The notes: generated from the letters alone by a model not told the origin. A stretch of DNA of 64,000 nucleotides from Alteromonas sp. V450 (GCF_001885075.1 NZ_MODU01000004.1:1240001-1304000); one strand, 5' to 3'. Positions 29,144 through 38,234 are shown, counted from the stretch's first letter. A program made the numbers and translations.

Positions 29144-30300
29144 ATTGCAGCCGTTAACCCTTCAAGCGTGAGCCCATACATTCTGTCTTCCATTATGTCG
29201 CGAATAATTTTGATAGACGAATAATACGGCCAATAATTCTCAGCCTGCGGATTCAGCCACACAGCATTGTTAAAGTGGTTAAGCAGTCGCTGCATCCACA
29301 CGCTGCCTGGCTCTTCGTTCCAATGTTCTACACTGCCCCCTGGGTAGGTTATTTCATAGGGCCCCATGGTAGCGTCACCTACAAAGATAACCTTATAGTC
29401 TTTTCCGTAGCGATGAATGATATCCCAGATAGGAATGCGCTCCTTATTACGGCGAAGGTTATCTTTCCACACCTCCTCATACACGCAGTTGTGGAAATAA
29501 AAGTACTCTAAGTATTTAAACTCGCTTTGCACCGCAGAGAAAAGCTCTTGAGTACTTTTTACGTGTGGGTCCATAGAGCCGCCCACATCAAAAAACATCA
29601 ACACTTTTACCGCGTTATGACGCTCTGGTGCCATATGAATATCGAGTAAACCGCCTTTTTTTGCGGTTTCACCTATGGTTGTCGGCACATCAAGCTGCTC
29701 GCTGGCGCCAGTGCGAGCAAACTTGCGTAGCTTCCTAAGGGCCACTTTTATATTACGCGTACCCAGTTCTACATCAGAACTTAGGTTTTTAAACTCGCGT
29801 TTATCCCACACTTTTACTGCCGAAAACTTTCTATTGCCCTTTTGCCCTATTCGCACACCTTCTGGATTGTCGCCATAAGCGCCAAACGGCGATGTTCCGC
29901 CGGTGCCCACCCATTTATTTCCACCTTGATGACGCTTTTCTTGTTCCTCTAAGCGCTTTTTCAACGTTTCCATCAGTTCTTCAAGGCCACCGGCTTTACG
30001 CAGTGCCTCACGCTCTTCAGGGCTTAAATTTTTCTCAATTTCCTTACGCAGCCATTCTTCGGGAATGTCTTTACCGAACAAGTCGATAGACTCCACCCCT
30101 TCGAAGTACTCTGCAAACGCCCTATCGAACTTATCGTACTGAGTTTCGTCTTTCACCATAATGGTACGAGCCAAGCTGTAGAAAGCTTCAATGTCGGCAT
30201 ATACCACGTGATGCTCTAACGCTTTAAGTAAATCAAGTAATTCGCGCAGCGTGGTTTTAACCTGATATTTTCGCAGCGTATAAAAAAACTGAATAAGCAT
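29119..30300 (-). CDS. VWA domain protein (CoxE/YeaD2-like)
   Basis: A 393-residue protein. The C-terminal half is a von Willebrand A domain with the MIDAS motif D-V-G-G-S in FFDVGGSMDPH and a later VFVGDATMGP strand. The N-terminal half is a helical DUF58/CoxE-like part with charged helices (about 75-125). The start overlaps the stop of a MoxR ATPase gene by one base (TAATG). MoxR-VWA pairs act as chaperone-like modules that insert metals or remodel enzymes; CoxD/CoxE is the molybdenum hydroxylase example. The client here is unknown. Confidence 0.88.
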   Translation of the reverse strand: MLIQFFYTLRKYQVKTTLRELLDLLKALEHHVVYADIEAFYSLARTIMVKDETQYDKFDRAFAEYFEGVESIDLFGKDIPEEWLRKEIEKNLSPEEREALRKAGGLEELMETLKKRLEEQEKRHQGGNKWVGTGGTSPFGAYGDNPEGVRIGQKGNRKFSAVKVWDKREFKNLSSDVELGTRNIKVALRKLRKFARTGASEQLDVPTTIGETAKKGGLLDIHMAPERHNAVKVLMFFDVGGSMDPHVKSTQELFSAVQSEFKYLEYFYFHNCVYEEVWKDNLRRNKERIPIWDIIHRYGKDYKVIFVGDATMGPYEITYPGGSVEHWNEEPGSVWMQRLLNHFNNAVWLNPQAENYWPYYSSIKIIRDIMEDRMYGLTLEGLTAAIKGLSRSR

Positions 30301-31136
30301 TAGCGACGCGCCATAAAGACCAGTTTTTCAAACAGATGTATATCTTGTTCGTTTTTAAGTAATGCGCCGTATAATGGCGGTATTGCTGCTTTACCGTCTT
30401 TTGAATGCAGCGCTTCTGGCGGAATATCTTCAGCAACTAAAAGCTTCAACCAGTCGATAAGTTCAGAGGTAGAAGGCTTTTTCTTAAGCCCTGGTACATC
30501 GCGAATTTCAAAGAAGGCCTTCAATGCTTCATCAAGCAACTTTTTCTTTAGATCTGGGAAATGTACGTTAACAATTTCTTGCATTTCCTCTGGATTCGGG
30601 AACTGAATGTAGTGGAAGAAACAGCGGCGCAAGAAAGCATCTGGCAGCTCTTTTTCGTTGTTCGATGTAATAATAACAATGGGACGCTGCTTCGCGACGA
30701 CACGTTCTTGGGTTTCGTATACGAAAAACTCCATTTTATCGAGCTCTAGCAACAGGTCATTAGGAAATTCAATGTCTGCTTTGTCGATTTCGTCAATCAG
30801 CAGTACCGGGCGCTTTTCTGCGCTAAATGCTTCCCACAACTTACCTTTTACAATGTAGTTGCTGATATCGTGAACGCGATCATCGCCTAATTGAGAGTCG
30901 CGAAGACGCGACACCGCGTCGTATTCGTACAAACCTTGCTGTGCTTTGGTGGTTGATTTAATGTGCCACTGAATTAATTCAGTACCTAAACTCTCGGCCA
31001 ACTCTTCAGCAAGCATGGTTTTACCCGTGCCCGGCTCACCCTTAATTAAAAGCGGACGCTCTAGCGTAATAGCTGCATTAACGGCCAGCTGTAAGTCTTT
31101 AGTTGCGATATAATTAGACGTGCCACTAAAAGCCAT
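30300..31136 (-). CDS. MoxR-family AAA+ ATPase
   Basis: 278 residues from the ATG at 31136 (MAFSGTSNYIATKD), chosen because GGAG lies ten bases upstream; a longer frame to 31172 lacks a clear signal. Walker A is GEPGTGKT (33-40), Walker B is LLIDEIDKAD, sensor 1 lies in IVIITSNNEKELPDAF, and the arginine finger is in LRRCFF. MoxR proteins are ATP-driven chaperones that work with VWA partners; the partner gene follows with a one-base overlap. Confidence 0.93.
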   Translation of the reverse strand: MAFSGTSNYIATKDLQLAVNAAITLERPLLIKGEPGTGKTMLAEELAESLGTELIQWHIKSTTKAQQGLYEYDAVSRLRDSQLGDDRVHDISNYIVKGKLWEAFSAEKRPVLLIDEIDKADIEFPNDLLLELDKMEFFVYETQERVVAKQRPIVIITSNNEKELPDAFLRRCFFHYIQFPNPEEMQEIVNVHFPDLKKKLLDEALKAFFEIRDVPGLKKKPSTSELIDWLKLLVAEDIPPEALHSKDGKAAIPPLYGALLKNEQDIHLFEKLVFMARR

Positions 31137-31300
31137 TATTGTTGTACTCCGTATAATTTTTCGTCTTTGCAATTTTAACTATAATATCAAGGCCTTCTCA
31201 TGATTGCCCATAGATATAACATATAGCTAAAAAGCACTTTGCATTTTACTGATTGGGACCAATGATATAGGGGTATGACGAAATCCCCTAATTCAGGCTG

Positions 31301-31338
31301 TGAATTATTAACTATCACATTCGTTGAATTATTAACTA
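31301..31338 (+). repeat. Two 14-bp direct repeats upstream of cysK
   Basis: TGAATTATTAACTA occurs at 31301-31314 and again at 31325-31338, a spacing of 24 bp, about two helical turns. The pair lies about 70-110 bp ahead of the cysK ATG, where a transcription activator such as CysB would bind. A short hairpin (TAGGGG / CCCCTA, 31268-31290) is just upstream. The regulator is not identifiable from the window. Confidence 0.6.
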
Positions 31339-31407
31339 CTAAAAAGGTCGTACAGATCACGACAGACGGGGTTTCCTGTAAAATAAGGAACAAGGTAAGG
31401 ATTTATA

Positions 31408-32373
31408 ATGAACGTATTTGACGACAATTCCCTATCTATTGGCCGCACGCCACTAGTTAAGCTAAATCGCGTAACATCAGGTAATGTATACGCAAAAATT
31501 GAATCGCGTAACCCAAGCTTCAGTGTTAAGTGCCGCATTGGCGCAAACATGATTTGGGATGCTGAAAAGCGCGGTGTCCTTACCGAAGGCAAAGAAATTG
31601 TAGAGCCTACCAGTGGTAACACAGGTATTGCATTAGCTTTTGTTGCAGCGTCTCGCGGTTACAAGCTAACGCTAACTATGCCGAGCAGCATGAGCCTTGA
31701 GCGTCGTAAACTTTTAAAAGCACTGGGCGCAAACCTTGTTCTTACCGAAGCGCCGAAGGGCATGAAAGGTGCCGTTGCCGCTGCACAAGAAATTGTGGCA
31801 TCAGATCCAGACAAATACGTATTGCTTCAACAGTTCGACAACCCTGCTAACCCAGCTATTCACGAAAAAACCACTGGCCCTGAAATTTGGGACGACACAG
31901 ACGGTAAAGTTGATGCGTTTGTAGCAGGTGTGGGCACAGGCGGTACTATTACGGGTGTAAGTCGCTACCTTAAGAACACAAAAGGTAGAGCAATTACCTC
32001 TATTGCCGTTGAGCCTACAGACTCTCCAGTAATTACCCAAGCGCTTGCAGGTGAAGAACTAACCCCGGGACCACACAAAATTCAAGGTATTGGCGCAGGT
32101 TTCATCCCAGGCAACCTGGACCTAGACCTAATCGACGAAGTTGAACAAGTTACCAACGAAGAATGTATGGAAATGGCGCGCAAGCTAATGACCGACGAAG
32201 GCATTCTAGCGGGTATTTCTTCTGGTGCTGCCGTTGTTGCTGCCAAGCGTTTTGCTGAACGCCCAGAAAATAAAGACAAAGTAGTTGTCGTGCTTCTAGC
32301 AAGTGGTACAGAACGTTACCTTAGCAGCCCTCTTTTTGCTGGTGCGTTTGACGAACAAGAAGAAGTTCAATAG
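31408..32373 (+). CDS. cysK: Cysteine synthase A (O-acetylserine sulfhydrylase)
   Basis: A 321-residue PLP enzyme making cysteine from O-acetylserine and sulfide. The Schiff-base lysine is K41 in [14 protein letters not shown]; the Asn loop is [11 protein letters not shown]; the phosphate-binding loop is [11 protein letters not shown]. The match to E. coli CysK is continuous along the whole length, including [20 protein letters not shown] precedes the ATG. Paired direct repeats upstream and a terminator downstream make it a single-gene unit. Confidence 0.97.
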   Translation: MNVFDDNSLSIGRTPLVKLNRVTSGNVYAKIESRNPSFSVKCRIGANMIWDAEKRGVLTEGKEIVEPTSGNTGIALAFVAASRGYKLTLTMPSSMSLERRKLLKALGANLVLTEAPKGMKGAVAAAQEIVASDPDKYVLLQQFDNPANPAIHEKTTGPEIWDDTDGKVDAFVAGVGTGGTITGVSRYLKNTKGRAITSIAVEPTDSPVITQALAGEELTPGPHKIQGIGAGFIPGNLDLDLIDEVEQVTNEECMEMARKLMTDEGILAGISSGAAVVAAKRFAERPENKDKVVVVLLASGTERYLSSPLFAGAFDEQEEVQ

Positions 32374-32400
32374 TTGCCAAAATGTTTTCAATCATTTAGA

Positions 32401-32428
32401 AACGAGGCCTTGCGCCTCGTTTTTTTTG
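32401..32428 (+). terminator. Rho-independent terminator of cysK
   Basis: A perfect 8-bp stem AACGAGGC / GCCTCGTT with a five-base loop is followed by eight T residues. Confidence 0.92.
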
Positions 32429-32610
32429 AACATAAAAAAGTTGTTTCGTTTCCACGTCCCTTTAGCTATTGGCTAAACGTTTCGTATAAAAACTTTTTAA
32501 CGCTGTCACCACAGTCGAAGTCGTGTAAACACAAAGGCAGTACTGTTAGTTAGCATCACCTCTAGCACGAACAGTTTAGCTGTCCCGTTATTTAACAAAG
32601 TGAATTTCAA

Positions 32611-32904
32611 ATGGAACTATTACTCGGCATTCTTGTCTGCACATGTGTGGCTGTGTGTATATACATTGAAATACAGTTTAGAAACCATATTATATCTAAG
32701 CACCCAGAAATATGGCTGGCTTTAAGTGAAGAAAAGATGGGTGTTAAAGCTTTTTTAAGCAGGCCTATTGCAATAAGCGATTCCGCCAGATTTGGTGCAC
32801 TATCTAAAACGAAAGACAAGGAAGTGAAAAACTACGTTTCCTATCAAAATTCGGTTTGTGTTGTGCTATTTCTACTTGGCTTGGTCTCGTTAATTTTAAA
32901 CTAA
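32611..32904 (+). CDS. Small membrane protein of unknown function (97 aa)
   Basis: Two hydrophobic helices at the ends (LLLGILVCTCVAVCIYI near residue 3 and SVCVVLFLLGLVSLIL at the C-terminus) flank a polar middle. I do not recognise a family. The first of a run of same-strand small genes with long gaps. The ribosome binding site is weak (GTGAA), so the start is uncertain, but the regular helix-loop-helix pattern argues that the frame is real. Confidence 0.6.
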   Translation: MELLLGILVCTCVAVCIYIEIQFRNHIISKHPEIWLALSEEKMGVKAFLSRPIAISDSARFGALSKTKDKEVKNYVSYQNSVCVVLFLLGLVSLILN

Positions 32905-33062
32905 AAATTGTAGGGTTTGTTTGAAAAAAGCACCGAAAGAGAAGCCGTGTTTTTATATTGTCTATACTTAAAACGCGCATGTTAGTCGGTATTTCGTTCA
33001 AGTTAAAACATGGTAAACAAGCTGCGACAGTCGCTCGCGGACATAGATAGGGAAAATTCTAC

Positions 33063-33242
33063 ATGAAAGGCATATATCGAATTCTCATCGCTGTGATTCT
33101 TCTTATGGCAGCCATTGCATCTTACAGTTTTGGAATTCAATCGGGCGTGTTTTTATTCGTTGTCTTGGGCTTCATTTTAGAAGGCTTGTTTTGGCTTGGT
33201 TTATTTCCCACCAAAAGACAAAAAAAGCTTAATCCTTCCTGA
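33063..33242 (+). CDS. Small two-helix membrane protein (59 aa)
   Basis: Reading from the ATG at 33063 gives MKGIYRILIAVILLMAAIAS, then a second hydrophobic helix (GVFLFVVLGFILEGLFWLGLF) and a basic tail PTKRQKKLNPS. The positive-inside layout and an AGGG about ten bases upstream support a real gene. No family is recognised. It lies in the accessory run of small genes. Confidence 0.65.
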   Translation: MKGIYRILIAVILLMAAIASYSFGIQSGVFLFVVLGFILEGLFWLGLFPTKRQKKLNPS

Positions 33243-33427
33243 GAATTATTCGTTAGTCGATAAACAACATTTTTGATGTGGCGTGCTTGAGCGGCTTCAT
33301 TTATTCGCTCTGTAAGCCGTGGCGCTACTTTTCACGCTAACACCAAACAATGCAGCGCGGCTTTGATACGTTCGCGCCACCTCATCATGTGTACTTAACT
33401 ACCGGCGCCGCAAGGACTACGCAAACA

Positions 33428-34102
33428 ATGTTGAAAAGGACTTTCTTACTTGCAAGCTTAATGGTGATTTGTTTTGTTGCTTCTGTGATAATTCATGAAG
33501 CGGGTCACGCTGTTGCGGGAAAACTATTCGGGCTTGGTAATCCCATTATTAACGTCTGGCCTGGCATTGAGCTATTTCCTAGTATTGGAAAAACAGTGTC
33601 TACAAATCCATGGCCAGCAAATGCTGTTGCCTACGTCACTTTTATTCCCGAGACACCTACTTTTGCAGTTGAATTCCCTGCCTCAACGCAGTCTTTGCTT
33701 CTCGATGCGAAGTTAAAACTGATCGATACACATACTTACCACGATAACATTTTCCTTCCAATTGTCGGGCTCATGGGTAGCGGTACTACCTACATAATGT
33801 CACTTTTTTGTACTCTTTATCTGTACCTACTTAAACCTAAAGGCGTTTTAAGAGCAGTTATTGCAACTGGCACATTTCTTTTTTACGACATTCTTTGCTA
33901 CACGGTGTTTCCCGTATTTTTCGGCATGTCGCACCTTGTTTTCATCGGTGGGGCTCAACCAGAGCCAATAATCAGTCTCGTAAACATGGGAATGTCTTTT
34001 AATATCGCGGTGACGTTAATTTTGGGAGTCTGTGGTGCTCACATTTTGGCAATATATTACGTGGCGAGAAAAAAAGGGCTTTTTTTCGCCAAAAGCACCT
34101 AA
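33428..34102 (+). CDS. Membrane protein with HExxH motif (M50/site-2-protease-like)
   Basis: 224 residues from the ATG at 33428 (MLKRTFLLASLMVICFV). The motif VIIHEAGHAVAGKLFG sits at the end of the first membrane helix, as in M50 intramembrane metalloproteases, and about five more hydrophobic segments follow. The second metal-binding motif of M50 (NxxPxxxLDGG) is not visible, so it may be an M50-like relative or a degenerate protease. The longer frame to 33350 starts with a non-membrane, non-conserved-looking stretch. Long soluble loop about 45-110. Confidence 0.65.
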   Translation: MLKRTFLLASLMVICFVASVIIHEAGHAVAGKLFGLGNPIINVWPGIELFPSIGKTVSTNPWPANAVAYVTFIPETPTFAVEFPASTQSLLLDAKLKLIDTHTYHDNIFLPIVGLMGSGTTYIMSLFCTLYLYLLKPKGVLRAVIATGTFLFYDILCYTVFPVFFGMSHLVFIGGAQPEPIISLVNMGMSFNIAVTLILGVCGAHILAIYYVARKKGLFFAKST

Positions 34103-34283
34103 AATTGATATGCCACACGAGGCAAAGAATGAAAGGCAGAAAAATGCTCGCGCCACATGAGTTATTGCCTACATAGCAGCAACGCTTAATTAATTATTGA
34201 CTGTCTTTAAAATGCATGGCAATTTCATGTTGTTGCTATAGCCTACGAAGCTATAAATCAAGACAAATAAGGGAGATGTAAAC

Positions 34284-34484
34284 ATGGATTCAACGGTTAA
34301 AAGAGAATTATATCGCCAGAAGACGTTCATTGCTGGCGGCGTTTGTTCTGGTTTGGCTGAACGCTTCAATCTTAACAAAGGTGGCATTCAAGCTGCTTTT
34401 GTCTTAGGAAGCTTCTTTTTAGGCGCAACTATTCTTATCTATTTATTGCTGTGGATGACAATACCTAAAAATCCCTCTCTTTAA
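34284..34484 (+). CDS. PspC domain protein
   Basis: A 66-residue PspC-type protein: LYRQKTFIAGGVCSGLAERFNL is the conserved N-terminal block, followed by one membrane helix (AAFVLGSFFLGATILIYLLLWMTIP). In E. coli, PspC senses envelope stress with PspB; stand-alone PspC-like proteins like this one occur without the psp operon. A strong GGGAG lies eight bases ahead of the ATG. No pspA or pspB is nearby. Confidence 0.88.
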   Translation: MDSTVKRELYRQKTFIAGGVCSGLAERFNLNKGGIQAAFVLGSFFLGATILIYLLLWMTIPKNPSL

Positions 34485-34669
34485 ACGACTAATGTAGCTA
34501 AAACATGTATCTACGCGGTAAATGCCCCATGATGCCTCGCACTGCTGTTTAAAAAGATGCGCCTGTCATTTAAAAATTAGGAACAACCTTAAAAAAGTTT
34601 AGATTAAGTCATCTCTATTAGATAGATATTATAGAATGGCTGCTTCTGCCACCGATTAAATGACGTGTG

Positions 34670-35485
34670 ATGCATAACAAAACCATTGTTTTTGCTTTAG
34701 TAATTTCAATAGCGATCTTCATATGGGTTGCTTCTCTTGCTGATGCACCTGTTGAGCATAAGATACATCATCCAGATAGTCGTGAAATGAAAATCGTTCA
34801 CCCTGAAAAAAGTAATTATGCACTAACTTCCACGAGAGAAAACAACAGCAAAGAAATACAAGCACCTATCTCTGGGATTGCGCTTAGACAATGCAGAAAT
34901 ATTCCACACACCAAAGATGCCCTAAATTCATTCCTAAATCATGCCAATGAGGGTGGTGAGCCCGCACAATACATAAACGACGTAGTAAATCGCTTTGAAT
35001 TCTGTAAAAAATTTGCAGATATCAAGGTAAACTACATTCAACGCTTAATAAACGAAGCAGAGCAAGGTTCAGTAGAGTCACTCAACGAGTTTTGGAAAAT
35101 TCCAGAAACAGAATATGCTGATGTTATGGGGCTAGATCCTCAATCTAGAAGCGACTTTATTGTCAATAGGCGGACATTTTTAAGTACGAAATATAGACTA
35201 GCCGAAAAGCTTGCGTTATTGGGTAATGAAGATGCGACCTTAAAGCTGGTTAAGTCTTATCAGAGTTACGATCCCGCCAGTTTGAAGCCTAGCTATGTTA
35301 AGTCGCTCGCCTACGCAGACTTCGGGCTGCAAACCACTCAAGATAATGAATATTATCTGAAGCTAAATTGGTTCAAACAAAGGCTCTTAGTTAGCGCTAC
35401 ACCAGACGAAATCGAACTGGCGAACTCAATAACTTACCAGCTATTGAGTAAAGCCAACAATGAAGTAAAAAAACAAATAGATTAA
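34670..35485 (+). CDS. Hypothetical exported protein (271 aa)
   Basis: An N-terminal hydrophobic helix (IVFALVISIAIFIWVASLADA) acts as signal peptide or anchor; the rest is polar and mostly helical by composition, with two cysteines (about 73 and 111) that could pair in the periplasm. The repeated pattern around EQGSVESLNEFW and LALLGNEDATLKLVKSY hints at Sel1/TPR-like helices, but no domain is certain. The ATG at 34670 is preceded by an in-frame GTG; neither has a good ribosome binding site. Confidence 0.65.
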   Translation: MHNKTIVFALVISIAIFIWVASLADAPVEHKIHHPDSREMKIVHPEKSNYALTSTRENNSKEIQAPISGIALRQCRNIPHTKDALNSFLNHANEGGEPAQYINDVVNRFEFCKKFADIKVNYIQRLINEAEQGSVESLNEFWKIPETEYADVMGLDPQSRSDFIVNRRTFLSTKYRLAEKLALLGNEDATLKLVKSYQSYDPASLKPSYVKSLAYADFGLQTTQDNEYYLKLNWFKQRLLVSATPDEIELANSITYQLLSKANNEVKKQID

Positions 35486-35744
35486 AGGTAATTTCTTTGT
35501 TTACCTAAAAGTAAAACAGTTAGGGATCTTGTGAAACTTCACAAAACAGCGTTAAGGCAGAAAGTATTTGAGTTCAATGGTAATTTGACGCGCTGCACAA
35601 TAGCAGCTGCATGCGATTATCACGTAGTTTTCTCACTGAACAATAGCTTATATTGAGGTAACATCGAAACTTCTGTCTTGCTTATTATCACTGAGCGTTA
35701 ATGTGACTCTCCTCTTATTCGAGGAACAATAGTAAAGGAAAAAC
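35486..35744 (+). other. Non-coding gap between accessory genes
   Basis: About 260 bp without an open frame. A short dyad (AGGTAA / TTTACCT) follows the preceding stop, and a CCTC / GAGG dyad with an AAAGGA ribosome binding site precedes the next ATG. Nothing repeated from the other gaps of this region was seen. Confidence 0.4.
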
Positions 35745-36131
35745 ATGGTAGTTATTTACGGGATCGATACTCAACTAAACCCTATTAAACGTAAACTGTC
35801 AGATGTGATCCACACCTGTATGCAATCGGTGTTAGGCATGCCTGAAGACAAACGTGCTCACCGATTTGTTCCTCTTTCGGTTGACGACTTTTTCTACCCC
35901 GGCGGGCGCTCAGATGCATATACCGTAATTGAAATAAACATGATGAAAGGTAGAGAACCGGAAACTCAAAAATTGCTCATAAAATCTCTATTTAACGAGA
36001 TTTCCTCGACGTTAGGCGTTAACCCCATCGACATCGAAATTACAATAAAAGAACAGGAAAAGTATCAATGGGGATTTCGTGGTATAACAGGAGACGAAGC
36101 GCAAGATTTGACGTACAAAATAGAAGTGTAG
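35745..36131 (+). CDS. Tautomerase-superfamily protein lacking the N-terminal proline
   Basis: 128 residues with the pattern of the tautomerase_2/MIF-like family: DVIHTCMQSVLGMPEDKRAHRF, then the FFYPGGRSDAYTVIEINMMKGR core strands, and the WGFRGITGDEA tail. Tautomerases normally use Pro1, exposed after Met removal, as the catalytic base. Here the mature N-terminus is Val (MVVIYGID), so classical tautomerase activity looks unlikely unless another residue serves. AAAGGA precedes the ATG at a good distance, and no start with a following proline is available. Confidence 0.82.
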   Translation: MVVIYGIDTQLNPIKRKLSDVIHTCMQSVLGMPEDKRAHRFVPLSVDDFFYPGGRSDAYTVIEINMMKGREPETQKLLIKSLFNEISSTLGVNPIDIEITIKEQEKYQWGFRGITGDEAQDLTYKIEV

Positions 36132-36232
36132 TAGCGTAAAGGGATAGGTTCGCCTTGTCCTAGAGGCGTGAAGCGTAGCGCGCCCTATCCAGCAAAGCGC
36201 TGCAATGCCGAGTAACAACGCAGGGAAATACG

Positions 36233-36643
36233 ATGAAAAAGGAAGTTATTGGAAAATATGTTGCGGTTCTGGGCGTCGTTTTTTTTTGGGCGCCGCTTTG
36301 GGGGATTGTTGAGAGCTACCTTGTTTTATCTCCTTCATTTCAAGAGATATCGTTATTTTCAAATAATCAGCCCGAAATTTCACAGGAAGAATTGTCATCA
36401 GCATCGCTGTCTTTTTTGATAGGAACCTTCTTGTTCTTAGTGGCACTCTGTCTTTTAACTTTTTCAGTGGTGGGTTTACATTATCGAGCAAAATGGCTTT
36501 ATTGGGTGTTGGTAATCTATTCAACAATGTTAATCTTTGCGTTTCCCATTGGTACATTTATCGGAATAGCTGTATTGGCGACACTAGTATTTAGTCGAAG
36601 AAAGTTTGGGCAAAGCGAAGACGCTTTGCAACAAAACTTCTGA
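36233..36643 (+). CDS. Membrane protein of unknown function (136 aa)
   Basis: Three to four hydrophobic helices (about 7-30, 57-80, 87-105, 105-122) with a polar, Ser/Glu-rich loop (35-57) and a charged C-terminal tail. No family recognised. AGGGA precedes the ATG six bases upstream. Sits in the accessory run of same-strand small genes. Confidence 0.65.
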   Translation: MKKEVIGKYVAVLGVVFFWAPLWGIVESYLVLSPSFQEISLFSNNQPEISQEELSSASLSFLIGTFLFLVALCLLTFSVVGLHYRAKWLYWVLVIYSTMLIFAFPIGTFIGIAVLATLVFSRRKFGQSEDALQQNF

Positions 36644-36744
36644 AACACCTCTGCTGTAGCAGTATCTTTTACAATCTTTTGCGCCGGTAGCACTGTATGT
36701 ACACCGCACCTTTTAAAAGATTGCCCTACATAAGTTCGTAATTT

Positions 36745-37191
36745 ATGAGAAATAAAATAGGTGTTGTTCTTTTGCTGTTAGCGGCATCAATTGCAATATT
36801 GACGGCAGTAGCGCATCTGTCCTGTATTTTCTTAGGTGCTCAATGCTACGAGGCCCAGATGGCACCGCTCATTATCGTTCAGTCAGCGCAAGCTGGTACG
36901 CTACTGGCTCCGCTTGCCACGGTGGTAATAGCGGCAATATTTATTCTCTTGGGTTGTTACGCACTATCAGGTGCGCGATTAATTAAGCAACTCCCATTGC
37001 TTAGCGTTGGCATATATACAATATCTGCTGTATGCATTACGCGCGGTATATTACCTATACAGCTGTGGTTCAGACACCCTAACAAGGTCACAGCCATGGT
37101 ATTAGCAATAGGTTTAGCGTGGTTATTTGTTGGTCTGTGCTATTTGCTTGGGTACAAAGCAATGAAACCGAACCGTTTACAGCCAAAATAA
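36745..37191 (+). CDS. Four-helix membrane protein of unknown function (148 aa)
   Basis: Four hydrophobic helices and short loops; two cysteines in the first loop (LSCIFLGAQCYEAQMAP) could form a disulfide outside the membrane. The general pattern resembles small uncharacterised membrane proteins of proteobacteria, but I cannot name a family. The preceding gap carries an imperfect inverted repeat (36655-36725 region, arms with ATCTTTT). The ribosome binding site is weak. Confidence 0.65.
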   Translation: MRNKIGVVLLLLAASIAILTAVAHLSCIFLGAQCYEAQMAPLIIVQSAQAGTLLAPLATVVIAAIFILLGCYALSGARLIKQLPLLSVGIYTISAVCITRGILPIQLWFRHPNKVTAMVLAIGLAWLFVGLCYLLGYKAMKPNRLQPK

Positions 37192-37351
37192 GCGCGCGTA
37201 AACATACAAACATTTCAAGATGCTCTGCAATTACATACTATGTCATGCTGCGTTAACACGAGAATTTTGATAAACCTCGACATTTAAGCTTAAAACCGTC
37301 GCGAGTTTATATTATGTTGTAGAAGGGCATTGAGGATAAAAGGAATTATTT

Positions 37352-37564
37352 ATGGCAATTAATGCAACATTTGCAGGACAAATTGGCGCTATCTTAGCTG
37401 TTTTTATAGTTTTTTCGAGCTATTATTTGGGAACGCGTAAAACAGAAAGTCCTAAGCTAACCCTCGATTTGGCTTTTATCTTGGCTTTCGTCCCACCATT
37501 AGCGCTCATATTTTTAGCCACCTTAGTACTTAAAATAGACATCGCACCTCCTCCATATAGCTAG
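37352..37564 (+). CDS. Small two-helix membrane protein (70 aa)
   Basis: Two hydrophobic helices (about 8-26 and 39-62), a short basic loop (GTRKTESPK), and a proline-rich end IAPPPYS. An AAAGGA motif seven bases ahead of the ATG supports translation. No family recognised. Confidence 0.62.
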   Translation: MAINATFAGQIGAILAVFIVFSSYYLGTRKTESPKLTLDLAFILAFVPPLALIFLATLVLKIDIAPPPYS

Positions 37565-37648
37565 CGCTATAATAACGGAACGGAAAAACGTCCTCACTCT
37601 TAGTTTAAGCGCTATACTTTAATTATTATCAAACGATAGGTATTACTA

Positions 37649-38107
37649 ATGAAAACGTGTAAGTGGTTCACCCTACTAGGGATGTTTACAGTTTTAATTT
37701 TAACTGCATGTGGTAAGAAGGAAGAAGGAATTGGCCGCTATGGTATGCTTGATAAAAGTACACCTGAATATACAACTGTCATGTTTTTAAAAAGCATTTA
37801 CGAAGAAGACAATCTAGACAAAGCAATTAGTTTATCAAGTGACAAAATGGCAAAACTCCTCACTCGATACCACACCAATAGTAATGCGCAACGTCATTTG
37901 CTTAACCTAAAATATGACACTGTTGAAATTACGCCACAGGCAGCAGGCAAAATTGGGCGCAGTGAATTTTCTGAGAAATCGACAATTACAGTGTTCTTAA
38001 GCGGTACGTATGGTGAAGATAAAATAGAAGACCTTCGCAGTATTGACCTGATAAAAGAAGATGGGGAGTGGAGAGTAAATAAAATTCACCCCGACACTTA
38101 CCTCTAG
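37649..38107 (+). CDS. Small lipoprotein (152 aa), DUF4878-like
   Basis: A lipoprotein signal peptide with lipobox LTAC (Cys at residue 21) and a compact domain of about 120 residues. The sequence pattern (a helix AVMFLKSIYEEDN-type segment, then strands ending in LIKEDGEWRVNKIHP) resembles the NTF2-like DUF4878 group, which I give as a possibility only. Lys-Lys after the Cys suggests outer-membrane sorting. AGG eight bases ahead of the ATG. Confidence 0.72.
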   Translation: MKTCKWFTLLGMFTVLILTACGKKEEGIGRYGMLDKSTPEYTTVMFLKSIYEEDNLDKAISLSSDKMAKLLTRYHTNSNAQRHLLNLKYDTVEITPQAAGKIGRSEFSEKSTITVFLSGTYGEDKIEDLRSIDLIKEDGEWRVNKIHPDTYL

Positions 38108-38234
38108 TGAAATCAATAGACGTGCTGTAACACTACCGCCCCTTTCAATCTGTACAGAAGTAGAATAGGTTTGACATCACGTACAATTCTGTTTCATTTA
38201 TTGGTAGTTTTCTTCGCAAGAAAAGGGAATTTAT

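Noticed and set aside
34284-34484. Phage shock (psp) operon
   Set aside because: Only a stand-alone PspC-domain protein is present; there is no pspA, pspB or pspF in the window.
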